Shown: positions 52,105 through 60,560, numbered from the stretch's first letter. The stretch: 60,560 nt of DNA from WANQ01 sp964448055 (GCA_964448055.1 CAYUVB010000003.1:1-60560), one strand, 5' to 3'. The notes: generated by a model from the sequence alone, not told the origin. Made by a program: numbers and translations.

Positions 52105-52655
52105 ATTATTTCTCTAAGCTTCTCAACTATCTCATTGACATCTGAGAGTATATCTTTTTCCCTCTCTATGAGAAAACTTATGTCTGTAAACGTGTAATAA
52201 CTTGGAGAAATAATGCTTTGGCCACCATAGAACCTAAGTTCTGGTATGCTGAGAAGGGTCGCCTTTAACACCTTCTTCTTGCTGTATAATTCTAATAGCC
52301 AAACCAACCTTGACTTGTAGTAAGCTGTTATCTTTATAGGATCCTTATATAGTATCCTTACGTGTTCCCTAAGCACTCTTCTTATGGTATTATCATCTAA
52401 AGGTTTTAGTTTAAGTATAGAACTTGCTTCTATACCATATGCTGAAGCGTATACATCCAATATGTTTTTTAATTCTTTTATTTTATCAAACCCTACTCTA
52501 AATACTATTCTCCTAAGTTCTTCATCTAAGTCTATTATGGTACTACCTAGATCTTTTATTAACCTTAACGCTCTCGGTAAAACCCTATCCTGTCTAACAC
52601 TTAGTCTAACTATTAGTGTAATCCTGAGCTCAGACGGGGATAACTCGTTCATCAA
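52098..52655 (-). CDS. Uncharacterised protein, 185 residues
   Basis: I do not recognise this protein. It has a likely ferredoxin-like N-terminal part (SELRITLIVRLSVRQDRVL, LRRIVFRVGFDKIKELKNI) and a helical C-terminal half with charged ends. No cysteine motif or membrane helix is seen. The frame opens TTG-ATG. Its first codons lie under the C'/D half of a candidate small RNA and its stop under the C box of another. Confidence 0.65.
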   Translation of the reverse strand: MMNELSPSELRITLIVRLSVRQDRVLPRALRLIKDLGSTIIDLDEELRRIVFRVGFDKIKELKNILDVYASAYGIEASSILKLKPLDDNTIRRVLREHVRILYKDPIKITAYYKSRLVWLLELYSKKKVLKATLLSIPELRFYGGQSIISPSYYTFTDISFLIEREKDILSDVNEIVEKLREIIL

Positions 52656-52682
52656 CTCACACTACCTCGAAGTCATCATCGC
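52628..52682 (-). ncRNA. Candidate box C/D sRNA overlapping a start codon
   Basis: Complement strand: C box ATGATGA (52679-52673), 12-base guide, D' GTGA (52660-52657), one base, C' TTGATGA (52655-52649), 15-base guide and D CTGA (52633-52630). C and D are perfect. C' contains the start codon of the 185-residue protein, and D lies in its codons Ser-Glu. The one-base D'-C' spacing is short, so this may be chance or a real overlap. Confidence 0.45.
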
Positions 52683-52707
52683 CTCCATCATATAATTCAC
52701 ATATTAT

Positions 52708-52767
52708 TGGTCAGAAACACGAGCCTTCAACATCAAATATTCATGCCGCGTGGCGTTCATCATCCCT
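52708..52767 (-). ncRNA. Box C/D guide sRNA
   Basis: Complement strand: C box ATGATGA (52763-52757), 12-base guide, D' ATGA (52744-52741), four bases, C' TTGATGT (52736-52730), 15-base guide and D CTGA (52714-52711). CTTAAAGG near 52792-52799 sits at the TATA distance, inside the last codons of the helicase gene. It is followed 25 bases later by a second candidate RNA. Confidence 0.68.
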
Positions 52768-52780
52768 ATAAAAGTATTGG

Positions 52781-55633
52781 TTAGACAGAGCCTTTAAGCT
52801 TCTGCAAAAACGCTGCACCATTCAATGCTATGTAGGGTATCAAGTCCTTTGATACATAGTAGTATTTGGGTGAGAGTGACTGAAGTAAACTTGATGATAG
52901 CGATGATACCTTAACTTCGTATGCTTCGTCTATGGGTATCTTCTTCTTAAATCTCTCAATATTTTCTACTATCTCTTTAGGCGTAAAGTATACTGGTATA
53001 TATGATTCTCCGCTGGCAGGCTTTATTTGCAGCAGAAATGCTTCATTAGGATCAACTGGTGTAAATGATTCGACGAACATCTCATTAGATACTATATGCT
53101 TAACATCACGTACTAAAGCCCATCTCCATTCACCTAACTCTACATCCATGAACTGGAAGACTCTGTCAATGCTACCGGGCTTTCTTAGCTCCTTGAGTTT
53201 ATGTTCTATTGTTTTTGCTGGTAGACCAGTGATTTCTGCAAGTTCGTCAACGGTGAAAGCCATACCCTCGAGATTTCTTATTATAACACCACTTACATCG
53301 TGAATCCATGGTCTTATCTCAGGTATTCTCCTTAGATACCCTGCTAATGGCGTTAGAATATTTGGTGATCCTAGGTCTATTATTTCTATTTCGTCTCTAC
53401 TTAATGCTTCAATAAACTTCTTGGCACCATCAACATCAAAGTAATGTTGCAATACTTGTCTCAATGCTTCATCTGATAGTAATTTATCTTCTTCATCATC
53501 AACTCTGCCTATTTTTCCAAAGCTTAATTGTAATTCCTTAAGCATTGCTGCATAAAGTGGCGATCTCTTAACAGCATTATATATCAACTTGTCTATATTT
53601 ACTTCTTTAAGTTCCTCCAGCAGTTTTAGTGCATCAACACGACTGGTCCTAATAGAGAAACCATAGAATGCTGATCTAATAGATACCTGAAGTGTATGTT
53701 TAGATGATACCAGATACATTAGTAGATGCGCTATTGTATTTGCTACTCGTTCACCTAGGAATATTGTAAAGAATACTTCGTCGCCAAGTCTCTCTACAAT
53801 CATTCTTCTAGACGTGGGAATTGGTATACCTAACTTACGGTAAACACCTACTAAGTTGTATAGCTTAGATAATACCTTCTCAGGAACCCATATATTTGAT
53901 GGAACCTCAACGGTATTCTTTACCCATATCTCTTCAAGAATGTTACTTGATTCAAGTGCTATTATATCATCTCTCCTAATACCTTCACCTTTCCATAACG
54001 GTATTTCTGATTCGTGTGCCTCCGCTTCAATAACGTCTATCCTCATGAGGTTTTCATCTATTGATACAACCTTCCATGTACGTCCTGCTAGTCTAAATAC
54101 ATCACCTACCCTAAGGTACTTATACACATAGACTGCATCTATATCACCTATAACCTTGTCATCCTTCTTAACGGTAAACGCTCTTCTCTCACCTATGAAC
54201 GAGAAGAATTCTGCAAAACTACGCATCCACCAACGTTTTATACCTTCATCAAAACGCCAAATCTTATAGAATACTGGACCCAACTTTACCCTATCATTAT
54301 TTACCTCGATAATCTTCATTTCCTCTAAGTACTTTATTAGTTCTATGAACTCTTGGAATGATAAATCTTTAAATGGATACGCAGATTTTATAATCTTATA
54401 TGCCTTACTTATATCTACTTCACCAAACTGTAAGCACATACCCATGAGCTCTCTAGCCGCTACATCTAACGGCTTATAGAGCACCTTTGAAGGCTCTAGT
54501 ATACGCTTAATTAGTAGTCTAGCTGTAGCCAATGCCTCCAATACATCCACATCATCTGTACAGATTATTGTACCAATGGATTTATCTCCTATTCTATGAC
54601 CACTTCTACCAATACGTTGTATTAGTGATGTTACTGAACCAGGTGGGCGGAATTGTATAACCGTTTTAACGCTACCTATGTCTATGCCTAGCTCCAGTGT
54701 CTTAGTACATACAACTGTTTTCAACACACCTTTACGTAGTAGTTCCTCTGCTTCCTGCCTCACTTCCCTTGATACAGATGAATGATGTACTGCTACTTCT
54801 TTAATACCCATCTTCTCTATTGCTTCATGTAATCGCTCTGCAGCAAATCTTGAATTAACGAATACTAGTGACGGTGGGTCAACATGTTTAAGTATTGTTT
54901 TTACGGCATTACTCCATAACTCATTACTTGAAGCATATTCAACGTAGTCTATTTTTACTTCGAAGTCCTTTACGCCTTTGACTTCAATTATACTTCTACT
55001 ACGCCTTGACGAGCCAAATATTAGGTTTGCCGCTTCTTCCGGGCTACCTATGGTTGCCGATAACCCTATTACTTGGAAATCTTTGCCTGTGAGATCCCTA
55101 AGTCTTTCAAGAAGAACAGATAATTGAACACCACGTTTGGTCCCAATGAGTTCATGTACTTCATCAACTATAACCCATTTAACATTAACGTAATGCTCAC
55201 GAAATCTAGAGGCCCAATCAAGGTCTATTTCAAGGCTTTCCGGGGTTATTATTAATATGTGCGGAACCTTCCTAAGTCGTCTAGCACGTTCGCTTTGAGG
55301 TACATCGCCGTGCTTGCGTGCTACAATGAAACCTAACTTATCAGCCCACCACTTAATCCTTATAATCAAGTCATTTATTAATGCTCTTAAAGGCGTGATG
55401 TAGAGTACTGCTATAGGTTCAGCGCCTTGTTCAAGCATCATCGAGAATACTGGTATCATAGCAGCTTCGGTTTTACCGTAGCCTGTTGGAGCAATGATTA
55501 GAGTATTATGTCCTTTAATTATACTTGGAATACCCTTGATTTGAGGTAGTGTGAGTTCCGACCAACCACGTTCCGCTATAAGTTCTCTAACCCTAGGATG
55601 CAGTAGCTCGAGTATCTCTTTACCATTATTCAT
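52781..55633 (-). CDS. lhr: Lhr-type DEAD/H helicase
   Basis: A 950-residue superfamily 2 helicase. It has the Q-region LTLPQIKGIPSIIKGHNTLI, Walker A IAPTGYGKTEAAMIP, box II VIVDEVHELIGTKRGVQLS, SATIG, and domain 2 with KTLELGIDIGSV and QRIGRSGHR. A winged helix and the Lhr-core domain fill the second half. Lhr helicases act in DNA repair or RNA handling. Length matches archaeal Lhr-core proteins. GGTGATAG precedes the start. Confidence 0.95.
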   Translation of the reverse strand: MNNGKEILELLHPRVRELIAERGWSELTLPQIKGIPSIIKGHNTLIIAPTGYGKTEAAMIPVFSMMLEQGAEPIAVLYITPLRALINDLIIRIKWWADKLGFIVARKHGDVPQSERARRLRKVPHILIITPESLEIDLDWASRFREHYVNVKWVIVDEVHELIGTKRGVQLSVLLERLRDLTGKDFQVIGLSATIGSPEEAANLIFGSSRRSRSIIEVKGVKDFEVKIDYVEYASSNELWSNAVKTILKHVDPPSLVFVNSRFAAERLHEAIEKMGIKEVAVHHSSVSREVRQEAEELLRKGVLKTVVCTKTLELGIDIGSVKTVIQFRPPGSVTSLIQRIGRSGHRIGDKSIGTIICTDDVDVLEALATARLLIKRILEPSKVLYKPLDVAARELMGMCLQFGEVDISKAYKIIKSAYPFKDLSFQEFIELIKYLEEMKIIEVNNDRVKLGPVFYKIWRFDEGIKRWWMRSFAEFFSFIGERRAFTVKKDDKVIGDIDAVYVYKYLRVGDVFRLAGRTWKVVSIDENLMRIDVIEAEAHESEIPLWKGEGIRRDDIIALESSNILEEIWVKNTVEVPSNIWVPEKVLSKLYNLVGVYRKLGIPIPTSRRMIVERLGDEVFFTIFLGERVANTIAHLLMYLVSSKHTLQVSIRSAFYGFSIRTSRVDALKLLEELKEVNIDKLIYNAVKRSPLYAAMLKELQLSFGKIGRVDDEEDKLLSDEALRQVLQHYFDVDGAKKFIEALSRDEIEIIDLGSPNILTPLAGYLRRIPEIRPWIHDVSGVIIRNLEGMAFTVDELAEITGLPAKTIEHKLKELRKPGSIDRVFQFMDVELGEWRWALVRDVKHIVSNEMFVESFTPVDPNEAFLLQIKPASGESYIPVYFTPKEIVENIERFKKKIPIDEAYEVKVSSLSSSLLQSLSPKYYYVSKDLIPYIALNGAAFLQKLKGSV

Positions 55634-55780
55634 ATACTATCACCGAGCATGTTGACATTCTTTCACTCTCTCCCCGTTTGCCTACCCATTCTCTCTAGTA
55701 TACTATACAACCATAGCGATATCCTATCACCCACACCCTTTAAAAAGCCTAACGGGTACACAAGCCAACGGGAAACATCG

Positions 55781-56023
55781 TTGACGGAAAAATACACCTG
55801 CATTGTATGTGGAAGGAAATTTCCAAGGGGGCAAGGAGTAATAATAGAGGTAGGTAAGACTGTGTTAACATTCCATAGTACTAGATGTGCAACAAAGTTC
55901 TTTAAACTACTAGTAGAGAGAATAGAAGATCCTAAACCCTTAGAAAACGCCATAAAGCAATTAATAAGGGAGATAGAGGAACAACGAAAGAAGCTAGAAG
56001 AACTTAGGAAAAAGAAGATATAA
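55781..56023 (+). CDS. L24e-like (TRASH-type) zinc protein
   Basis: An 80-residue protein from the chosen TTG. It has a zinc site in YTCIVCGRKFPRG and TVLTFHSTRCATKFFKLL, the C-x2-C and H-x3-C pattern of L24e and TRASH domains, followed by a charged coiled helix (REIEEQRKKLEELRKKK). True ribosomal L24e lacks this tail, so the function is open. The frame is open back to 55649, but a TTTAAAAA box at 55740-55747 puts the transcript start near 55770, so only the later start can be used. Confidence 0.7.
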   Translation: MTEKYTCIVCGRKFPRGQGVIIEVGKTVLTFHSTRCATKFFKLLVERIEDPKPLENAIKQLIREIEEQRKKLEELRKKKI

Positions 56024-56058
56024 CGAGGAAACTCTAAAACTAGACAATGTAGTATCTA

Positions 56059-56121
56059 CGGCGATGAAGAGTGTGGCGGTCACAGAGACAGCAGATGAAG
56101 ACTTAGGAGCCCACTGAGCCG
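56059..56121 (+). ncRNA. Box C/D guide sRNA with terminal stem
   Basis: A CGGC/GCCG stem closes a 63-base element with C box CGATGA (56062-56067), 15-base guide, D' CAGA (56083-56086), six bases, C' AGATGA (56093-56098), 15-base guide and D CTGA (56114-56117). GAT-GA opposite GA beside the stem forms the C/D kink-turn. It follows the zinc-protein gene by 35 bases on the same strand and could be part of its transcript. Confidence 0.72.
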
Positions 56122-56247
56122 CTTTAAATTAATAGCCGTTAGATTATTATTCATGGCCAAACACGCCATCTATCCATTAGCAATAAATACAATATTACGA
56201 TTATGATGCTGTGCTTATGTTTTGGGTAAGAAGATAGAATAGTGTTG

Positions 56248-56326
56248 TGGTGCGGCGGCCGGGATTTGAACCCGGGACCTCCGGCGTGGCAGGCCGGCGT
56301 CCTAGTCCAGGCTAGACGACCGCCGC
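56248..56326 (-). tRNA. tRNA-Gly (anticodon GCC)
   Basis: Complement strand: acceptor stem GCGGCGG/CCGCCGC, anticodon stem CCGGC/GCCGG with loop CTGCCAC (anticodon GCC), T arm CCGGGTTCAAATCCCGG, discriminator A and encoded CCA (56248-56250). No intron. Confidence 0.97.
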
Positions 56327-56453
56327 AGTCCGAGAACACTTCCTACGAGCACGAGTTTATTAAACTTGCTTAGAAAATACTTCCATTACTCAACATGTAG
56401 AGTTCTTAACAGCTCTAAAATTTTAATAACACCTCTACCAGAAGCGACCACGT

Positions 56454-56714
56454 GTGGGAAAAATGAGCGATTACATAAAGCAGTTAAAAGATATACTAGT
56501 GAAAGAACTAGCTAAATGCTATGCATTGGGATTAAAATCAGCTAACGTAATGCTAATACTACGTCAAGGTAAACCAGAAGCTACGATTAAAGATATAGGA
56601 GAATACATAATAGTAACAATTGAAGGAAAAGAGTATAAGTATGATAAATGGTATACAAAACCAGTGCACCTAGCAAAAGTACTAACAAATTACTTCAATC
56701 CTAGGTGTAAGTAG
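56454..56714 (+). CDS. Uncharacterised protein, 86 residues
   Basis: I do not recognise this protein. It begins with an amphipathic helix (DYIKQLKDILVKELAKCYAL) and continues with strands (ATIKDIGEYIIVTIEGKEYK). It starts MGKMSDYIK, so Met4 is an alternative start. It lies alone between tRNA-Gly and tRNA-Glu, both on the other strand. Length and base composition support a real gene. Confidence 0.6.
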   Translation: MGKMSDYIKQLKDILVKELAKCYALGLKSANVMLILRQGKPEATIKDIGEYIIVTIEGKEYKYDKWYTKPVHLAKVLTNYFNPRCK

Positions 56715-56884
56715 ACTCCAGGTCGTAGAGAGCACGTATAATGATTACAAGATTTTATTTTCATACCCTTTTCTTAATTTAATGAGTAAATGTAATCATA
56801 ATTCTAGATCATGTATTAGGACTAGTACGTTATGTATAATCATTTGGAAATTATCGATCTGGTAAGTGATTTAGTGAGAATTAT

Positions 56885-56961
56885 GGTGCCGCGGCCGGGA
56901 TTTGAACCCGGGTCACGGGCTCGAAAGGCCCGCATACTTGGCCGGGCTATACTACCGCGGC
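56885..56961 (-). tRNA. tRNA-Glu (anticodon TTC)
   Basis: Complement strand: acceptor stem GCCGCGG/CCGCGGC, anticodon stem CGGGC/GCCCG with loop CTTTCGA (anticodon TTC), T arm CCGGGTTCAAATCCCGG, discriminator A and encoded CCA (56885-56887). No intron. Confidence 0.97.
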
Positions 56962-57091
56962 ACCATTCTTTGCTTTAGAGTGCTTTACCCGCGCCCACGC
57001 CGAGTCCTACGTATACTAGGGGTGTTCTTAAGCCTAACTCCTTATATCTTAAGGGCTTCCACGTATAATTGGTAGAGTTGGTGTACGGAAA

Positions 57092-57454
57092 ATGGGAGCA
57101 AACGAACCACCATGGATGTGGAGATGGGGTAGGAGAGGTAGAGGAAGACCACCTAAACCTAGGTTTATTTCACAACCACCAAGTCCGTTAACATTCATAC
57201 CATTTAAGAACGGTGAAAGAATAGATTCCGAGCCAGTATACATACTACCAGATGAATATGAAGCTCTAAGACTAGTATACTATGAGGGATTAACACAAGA
57301 GAAAGCAGCAGAACAAATGAAAATATCACGTGGAACATTATGGAGAGCATTAAGTAGTGGTCGGAGGAAGCTAGTACAAGCATTAGTAGAAGGTAGACCC
57401 ATCATAGTAATTGCTCCAACCCAATCGCATACAACAACTACTAGTAGAGAATAA
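57092..57454 (+). CDS. DUF134 family HTH protein
   Basis: A 120-residue protein with the family start RGRPPKPRFISQPPSPLTFI and a sigma-70-like helix-turn-helix: LRLVYYEGLTQEKAAEQMKI then SRGTLWRALSSGRRKLVQAL. DUF134 (UPF0251) proteins are predicted DNA-binding regulators. It precedes the cysteine synthase family gene on the same strand by 87 bases. GGTG lies about ten bases before the ATG. Confidence 0.9.
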   Translation: MGANEPPWMWRWGRRGRGRPPKPRFISQPPSPLTFIPFKNGERIDSEPVYILPDEYEALRLVYYEGLTQEKAAEQMKISRGTLWRALSSGRRKLVQALVEGRPIIVIAPTQSHTTTTSRE

Positions 57455-57541
57455 AACAATTAAACATACTTTAAAAAGCTACGCTACTTCTAACACTCAC
57501 TGTACCTCACAAACATACTTAATAGACCAGGGGTTGGCTAC

Positions 57542-58531
57542 TTGTCTATACAAAAGAGTACGCCTATCTTTAGCACTAGGATATGTAATAGTGTTCTGGA
57601 TTTAATCGGCAATACTCCTATAATTAAACTACGACGAATAGTACCAAAGAATGCAGCTAACGTCTGGGTGAAGTTAGAGTATTATAACCCTACTGGCAGT
57701 CACAAGGATCGAATAGCGTTATTCATGTTATGTAGAGCATTAGAGAAAGGATACATTAAGCCAGGAGGTATTGTTGTAGAGGCTAGTACTGGTAATACTG
57801 GTATAAGCATTGCTTTTACAGCTACACTATTAGGATTAAAAGCAGTCATAGTAGTACCAGAAAACATAAGTGAAGAAAAGAAGTACTTGATAAAATTGTT
57901 TGGAGCTAAACTAGTAGAGGTACCAGTTACATCTAATCCTAGGGAATATATTGAACAAGCAAAGAAGATAGCTGAAGACCTAAACGCATACTACATAGGT
58001 CAATACGATAACCCGGCTAATCCCGAAGCACACTATAAGACAACTGCTCCAGAGATATGGCAGCAACTAAATGGTAACATAGACGCATTTGTAATGGGCA
58101 TAGGTACTGGTGGAACACTTACTGGAGTGGCAAGGTATTTGAAGGAACGAAAAAAGGTACTCATAGTAGCAGTTGAACCTGAAGGAAGTATTATATCAAG
58201 TATTTTAAGAGGGGAGAAAAAGAACTTTAAACCACATATAATAGAAGGGTTAACAGGCTATGATATACCACGGAATCTAGACGTAAAACTAATAGACAAG
58301 TTCATAACAGTTCCACAGAAAGATGCTATTGAAACCTGCTATAAACTGCTAAAATATGAAGGAATATTTGCTGGGCCAAGCACAGGAGCCCATGTTTATG
58401 CCGCAATAAAGATTGCTGAAGAACTAGGCGAAGGAAAGAATGTTGTAACTATTGCAGCTGATACAGGCTACAAGTACTTGACCACGATATATAATAGGGA
58501 ATGGGTTAAGAAGAAAGTTAGAATAGAATAG
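57542..58531 (+). CDS. cysK: Cysteine synthase family enzyme (PLP-dependent)
   Basis: A 329-residue fold-type II PLP enzyme. The PLP lysine is Lys55 in YYNPTGSHKDRIAL, the substrate loop is VEASTGNTGISIAFTAT, and the phosphate-binding loop is MGIGTGGTLTGVARYL. The closing SGPSTGAH-like motif (FAGPSTGAHVYAA) is present. These fit cysteine synthase using O-acetylserine or O-phosphoserine; the His in GSHKDR differs from the usual GSIKDR, so the acceptor substrate is uncertain. It starts at a TTG; a TTTAAAAAG box lies about 65 bases upstream. Confidence 0.88.
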   Translation: MSIQKSTPIFSTRICNSVLDLIGNTPIIKLRRIVPKNAANVWVKLEYYNPTGSHKDRIALFMLCRALEKGYIKPGGIVVEASTGNTGISIAFTATLLGLKAVIVVPENISEEKKYLIKLFGAKLVEVPVTSNPREYIEQAKKIAEDLNAYYIGQYDNPANPEAHYKTTAPEIWQQLNGNIDAFVMGIGTGGTLTGVARYLKERKKVLIVAVEPEGSIISSILRGEKKNFKPHIIEGLTGYDIPRNLDVKLIDKFITVPQKDAIETCYKLLKYEGIFAGPSTGAHVYAAIKIAEELGEGKNVVTIAADTGYKYLTTIYNREWVKKKVRIE

Positions 58532-58575
58532 ATATAGGTTAAAAAGAGCTTGAGATAAAAGCTATATCATGTTCT

Positions 58576-60381
58576 TTAGGATCTAACATTGTATTCCGGT
58601 GTAGTAAATTCTTCGACAGTGTATGGGAATACTACTTCGTCTAATATTGTACCAGAGGAGTCCTTAGCAACGTAGTGTATGTTTGTCTCATTTATATACA
58701 ACAAGACATACATGGGCCTAGCATATGCTTCAGCCATGAATTCTCTTATTTGACATGGACTATCCTTCACGTATGGATCTGTGGGCGCACCGAATGTTCC
58801 TACTACAACATATGTAACTCCTTCCTCACTACTGTGCTTAAGTTCATAGACGTACTTGTAGCCAACCTTTGTCCAAGGCTTATCTACTGACACTTCTACT
58901 ATTTCAACTGTTTTTAGAGGCCATGACCTCATGTAGTTATGTACATGGCCTGTGAATACTAATGTAGTATTGTATTTCTCTATTATTGGTGCCCAGTATT
59001 TCATAAGAATCTCGCTTGGATAACCTGTACCACTTTCAAAGCAGTTATACCATGGTACATGGAATGCTACTATCTTCCACTTAGCAGTCGTTGACGCTAG
59101 ATCCTGCTCAAGGAATTCTACTTGTTCTTGAGCTTCCTTAACCATAGGCTCCCACCAAGTGGCAACACATCCACCAGTAGTTGCTAGTGCCGTTACATGT
59201 GTGTATGGGAAGTCTAAGGAGAACCATAGCTCATTACCTGGGTTAGCGAATAAGCCCTTGAACCATTCATACGTTGACTCCACGTTAGGATACGCTCCCA
59301 TCTCATGGTTGCCTATGATAGCTATAATTGGTATAATTCTACCATCGCTTGTTATTAAGTTATCAGTAACGTCTTCAAACCATTCTTTCCAATCTCTCCA
59401 GTTGTTACCCTCATTTACAAAGTCTCCAACTATTATTACTGCATCAGGGTCCTCCGCTGCAATAGCCTTAGTAAGCCATATACGTGATAGTGGGAAGTTT
59501 GAGATACTTTCTGGATGTATCTTTAACTCATATCCTTCGCCCCAAGGTCTTCTGCTATCACCGGTCACCACTAATCTTATCGGTTTACCTGGTTCTATTG
59601 TTCTGAACTTATATTCCTCAGACCAACCACCTGGACCACCAACACGGAAATAGTAGGTTGTACCAGGCTGTAGTCCTGTTAATGTAACTTCATGCCAGTA
59701 TCCTGGGAAGCATTTACCGTAAGCGCATACTCTGTGAACGCTGGCAACGGCGCGGAACTTGTATTCATCGACGTTTTCATGTGATTCAGTGTCATATACA
59801 ACTATGTTGCCGCTAATACTATACTTGGTCCACCACATTATGGTGATAGTATGATATACATCGTTTACAGCCCAACTTAGGTGGATATACTTTGGTGGAT
59901 CCTCAAGAACTACTGATCTTAGTACACGAACTGTGAGGTCAACTGGACCCGCAGGAGCATCTCCTTGTACTACAATCTCCACTGTAACATTAGCTGTTTC
60001 TGCTCCATCTAATGCTATACTTACTACACCATCATCTAGTAGATCACTTGTCAAGTCTTCTCCGCTAACTAGAAATGCTGTGACATCAATGCCATGTCCA
60101 TCACTTAAACCATCACCTTCCCAAGGTAGTTCTACAGTGATGTTGACAATATATGGCTTTAGCTGTAGGTTAGATACCATAAAGCTTACACTAGCAGTGC
60201 TACCAGGCCATAGCTTATTGGGAAGGCCTTTAATCTTCGTAACACTAATGGGTTCGACAATCTTCGACTTGAATAGTAGTGATATACCATTGCCCTCTTG
60301 AATCCATGCTGCACTAGCAACAACTGTACCAACAATTAGAACTAAGAGTAGCAACGATAGAGTTTTAGTAGAACCACGCAT
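58576..60381 (-). CDS. Secreted purple-acid-phosphatase-like metallophosphoesterase
   Basis: A 601-residue protein with a cleavable-type signal (TLSLLLLVLIVGTVVASAAW) at its start, an Ig-like domain (about 30-160), a fibronectin-like domain (about 165-260, IHLSWAVNDVYHTITIMW), and a calcineurin-type phosphatase domain. The metal motifs are VVTGDSRRP, IVGDFVNEG, IIGNHEMGAYP, VAFHVPWYN and FTGHVHNYMRSWP. This is the plan of purple acid phosphatases, acting outside the cell. It converges on the cysteine synthase gene. Confidence 0.88.
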   Translation of the reverse strand: MRGSTKTLSLLLLVLIVGTVVASAAWIQEGNGISLLFKSKIVEPISVTKIKGLPNKLWPGSTASVSFMVSNLQLKPYIVNITVELPWEGDGLSDGHGIDVTAFLVSGEDLTSDLLDDGVVSIALDGAETANVTVEIVVQGDAPAGPVDLTVRVLRSVVLEDPPKYIHLSWAVNDVYHTITIMWWTKYSISGNIVVYDTESHENVDEYKFRAVASVHRVCAYGKCFPGYWHEVTLTGLQPGTTYYFRVGGPGGWSEEYKFRTIEPGKPIRLVVTGDSRRPWGEGYELKIHPESISNFPLSRIWLTKAIAAEDPDAVIIVGDFVNEGNNWRDWKEWFEDVTDNLITSDGRIIPIIAIIGNHEMGAYPNVESTYEWFKGLFANPGNELWFSLDFPYTHVTALATTGGCVATWWEPMVKEAQEQVEFLEQDLASTTAKWKIVAFHVPWYNCFESGTGYPSEILMKYWAPIIEKYNTTLVFTGHVHNYMRSWPLKTVEIVEVSVDKPWTKVGYKYVYELKHSSEEGVTYVVVGTFGAPTDPYVKDSPCQIREFMAEAYARPMYVLLYINETNIHYVAKDSSGTILDEVVFPYTVEEFTTPEYNVRS

Positions 60382-60489
60382 AACTGAGAATTCACCCCCA
60401 GGAAAAATGGGGAAAGAGCACAGAAAAAAGGATTACCTAGATACATTAAAACAAGTAACTAATAAGACAGAGATCGGGATAACGAGGAG

Positions 60490-60560
60490 ATGAAGTTAGT
60501 AATAGTACCTCAAGGAAGGAAAGCTGTAGGGATAGTGGAAGAAATCATAGAAGAAACCAT
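60490..60560 (+). CDS. Start of a gene running off the right edge
   Basis: An ATG after a GAGGAG ribosome site opens a frame reading MKLVIVPQGRKAVGIVEEII. The frame stays open to the window edge (23 codons). Too short to name; the start looks real because of its ribosome site. Confidence 0.4.
   Translation, partial: MKLVIVPQGRKAVGIVEEIIEET

Noticed and set aside
56151..56339. 62-codon minus-strand frame
   Set aside because: It is the readable shadow of tRNA-Gly.
57411..57605. Plus-strand frame between DUF134 and cysteine synthase
   Set aside because: It runs across two real genes in another frame and lacks a ribosome site.
1..60560. CRISPR array, insertion sequence, prophage or toxin-antitoxin system
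   Set aside because: No spaced direct repeats, no transposase or integrase, and no toxin gene is seen; the AbrB-like gene has no clear toxin partner.

Overview
The window is a hyperthermophilic crenarchaeal chromosome segment, most likely Desulfurococcales or a close relative. I read this from a co-occurring marker set: Cren7, two Alba proteins around a reverse gyrase, the RNA polymerase subunit Rpo13, crenarchaeal-type ribosomal proteins (L14e, L19e, L32e, L34e, S4e), an intron-containing cbf5, and Ced-type DNA import genes. The sequence is AT-rich, genes are packed tightly, many starts are GTG or TTG, and Shine-Dalgarno motifs are usually GGTG. All three tRNAs encode CCA. Three runs of exactly 100 N (41624-41723, 42851-42950, 46104-46203) mark scaffold gaps, so this is a draft assembly.

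Region 1 (1-3125) holds the start of a flavodiiron protein, a two-Cys peroxiredoxin, tRNA-Ser(TGA), an RsmC-like methyltransferase and cbf5. The cbf5 gene is split by a 35-nt archaeal intron inside the codon for the catalytic aspartate. Region 2 (3229-15780) is a long minus-strand ribosomal superoperon: L22, S3, L29, Rpp29, S17, L14, L24, S4e, L5, S14, S8, L6, L32e, L19e, L18, S5, L30, L15. It is followed by SecY, adenylate kinase, an EMC3/DUF106 membrane protein, L34e, cytidylate kinase and L14e. Region 3 (15820-30544) carries the rest of the S10-type set (S19, L2, L23, L4, L3). The order is canonical but interrupted by unrelated genes (NAD(P)HX repair enzyme, RtcB, MoxR/VWA pair, Nudix-like protein, DUF504, Cren7, dUTPase), and L2 is inverted.

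Region 4 (30570-40720) has a small-RNA cluster, then a minus-strand operon that looks like the Ced DNA importer: a two-helix pilin (CedA1), a polytopic channel protein (CedA), a tiny membrane protein (CedA2) and a VirB4/HerA-like ATPase (CedB). Opposite it run a PAPS-reductase/ferredoxin fusion, a second membrane-anchored HerA-like ATPase, Rpo13 and PCNA. Region 5 (40743-56023) holds DUF72, AbrB-like and GfcR-like regulators, XPB helicase, Taw3, Alba1, reverse gyrase, Alba2 and an Lhr-type helicase. Region 6 (56059-60560) has tRNA-Gly(GCC), tRNA-Glu(TTC), a DUF134 regulator, a cysteine synthase family enzyme and a secreted purple-acid-phosphatase-like protein.

The least expected content is RNA. 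Reading the short intergenic stretches by eye gives twelve complete candidate box C/D guide RNAs plus one cut by a gap, almost all between 25 and 56 kb. Many have a TATA box at the right distance, and several overlap the start, stop or 3' end of protein genes. There is also a kink-turn H/ACA-like RNA (31095-31168, minus). A second kink-turn RNA (40641-40720, plus) has its helices in the order expected of a circularly permuted H/ACA guide. Together with Cbf5 the window may hold both the enzyme and guides of RNA pseudouridylation. All calls come from reading the sequence; no database search, folding program or alignment was run.
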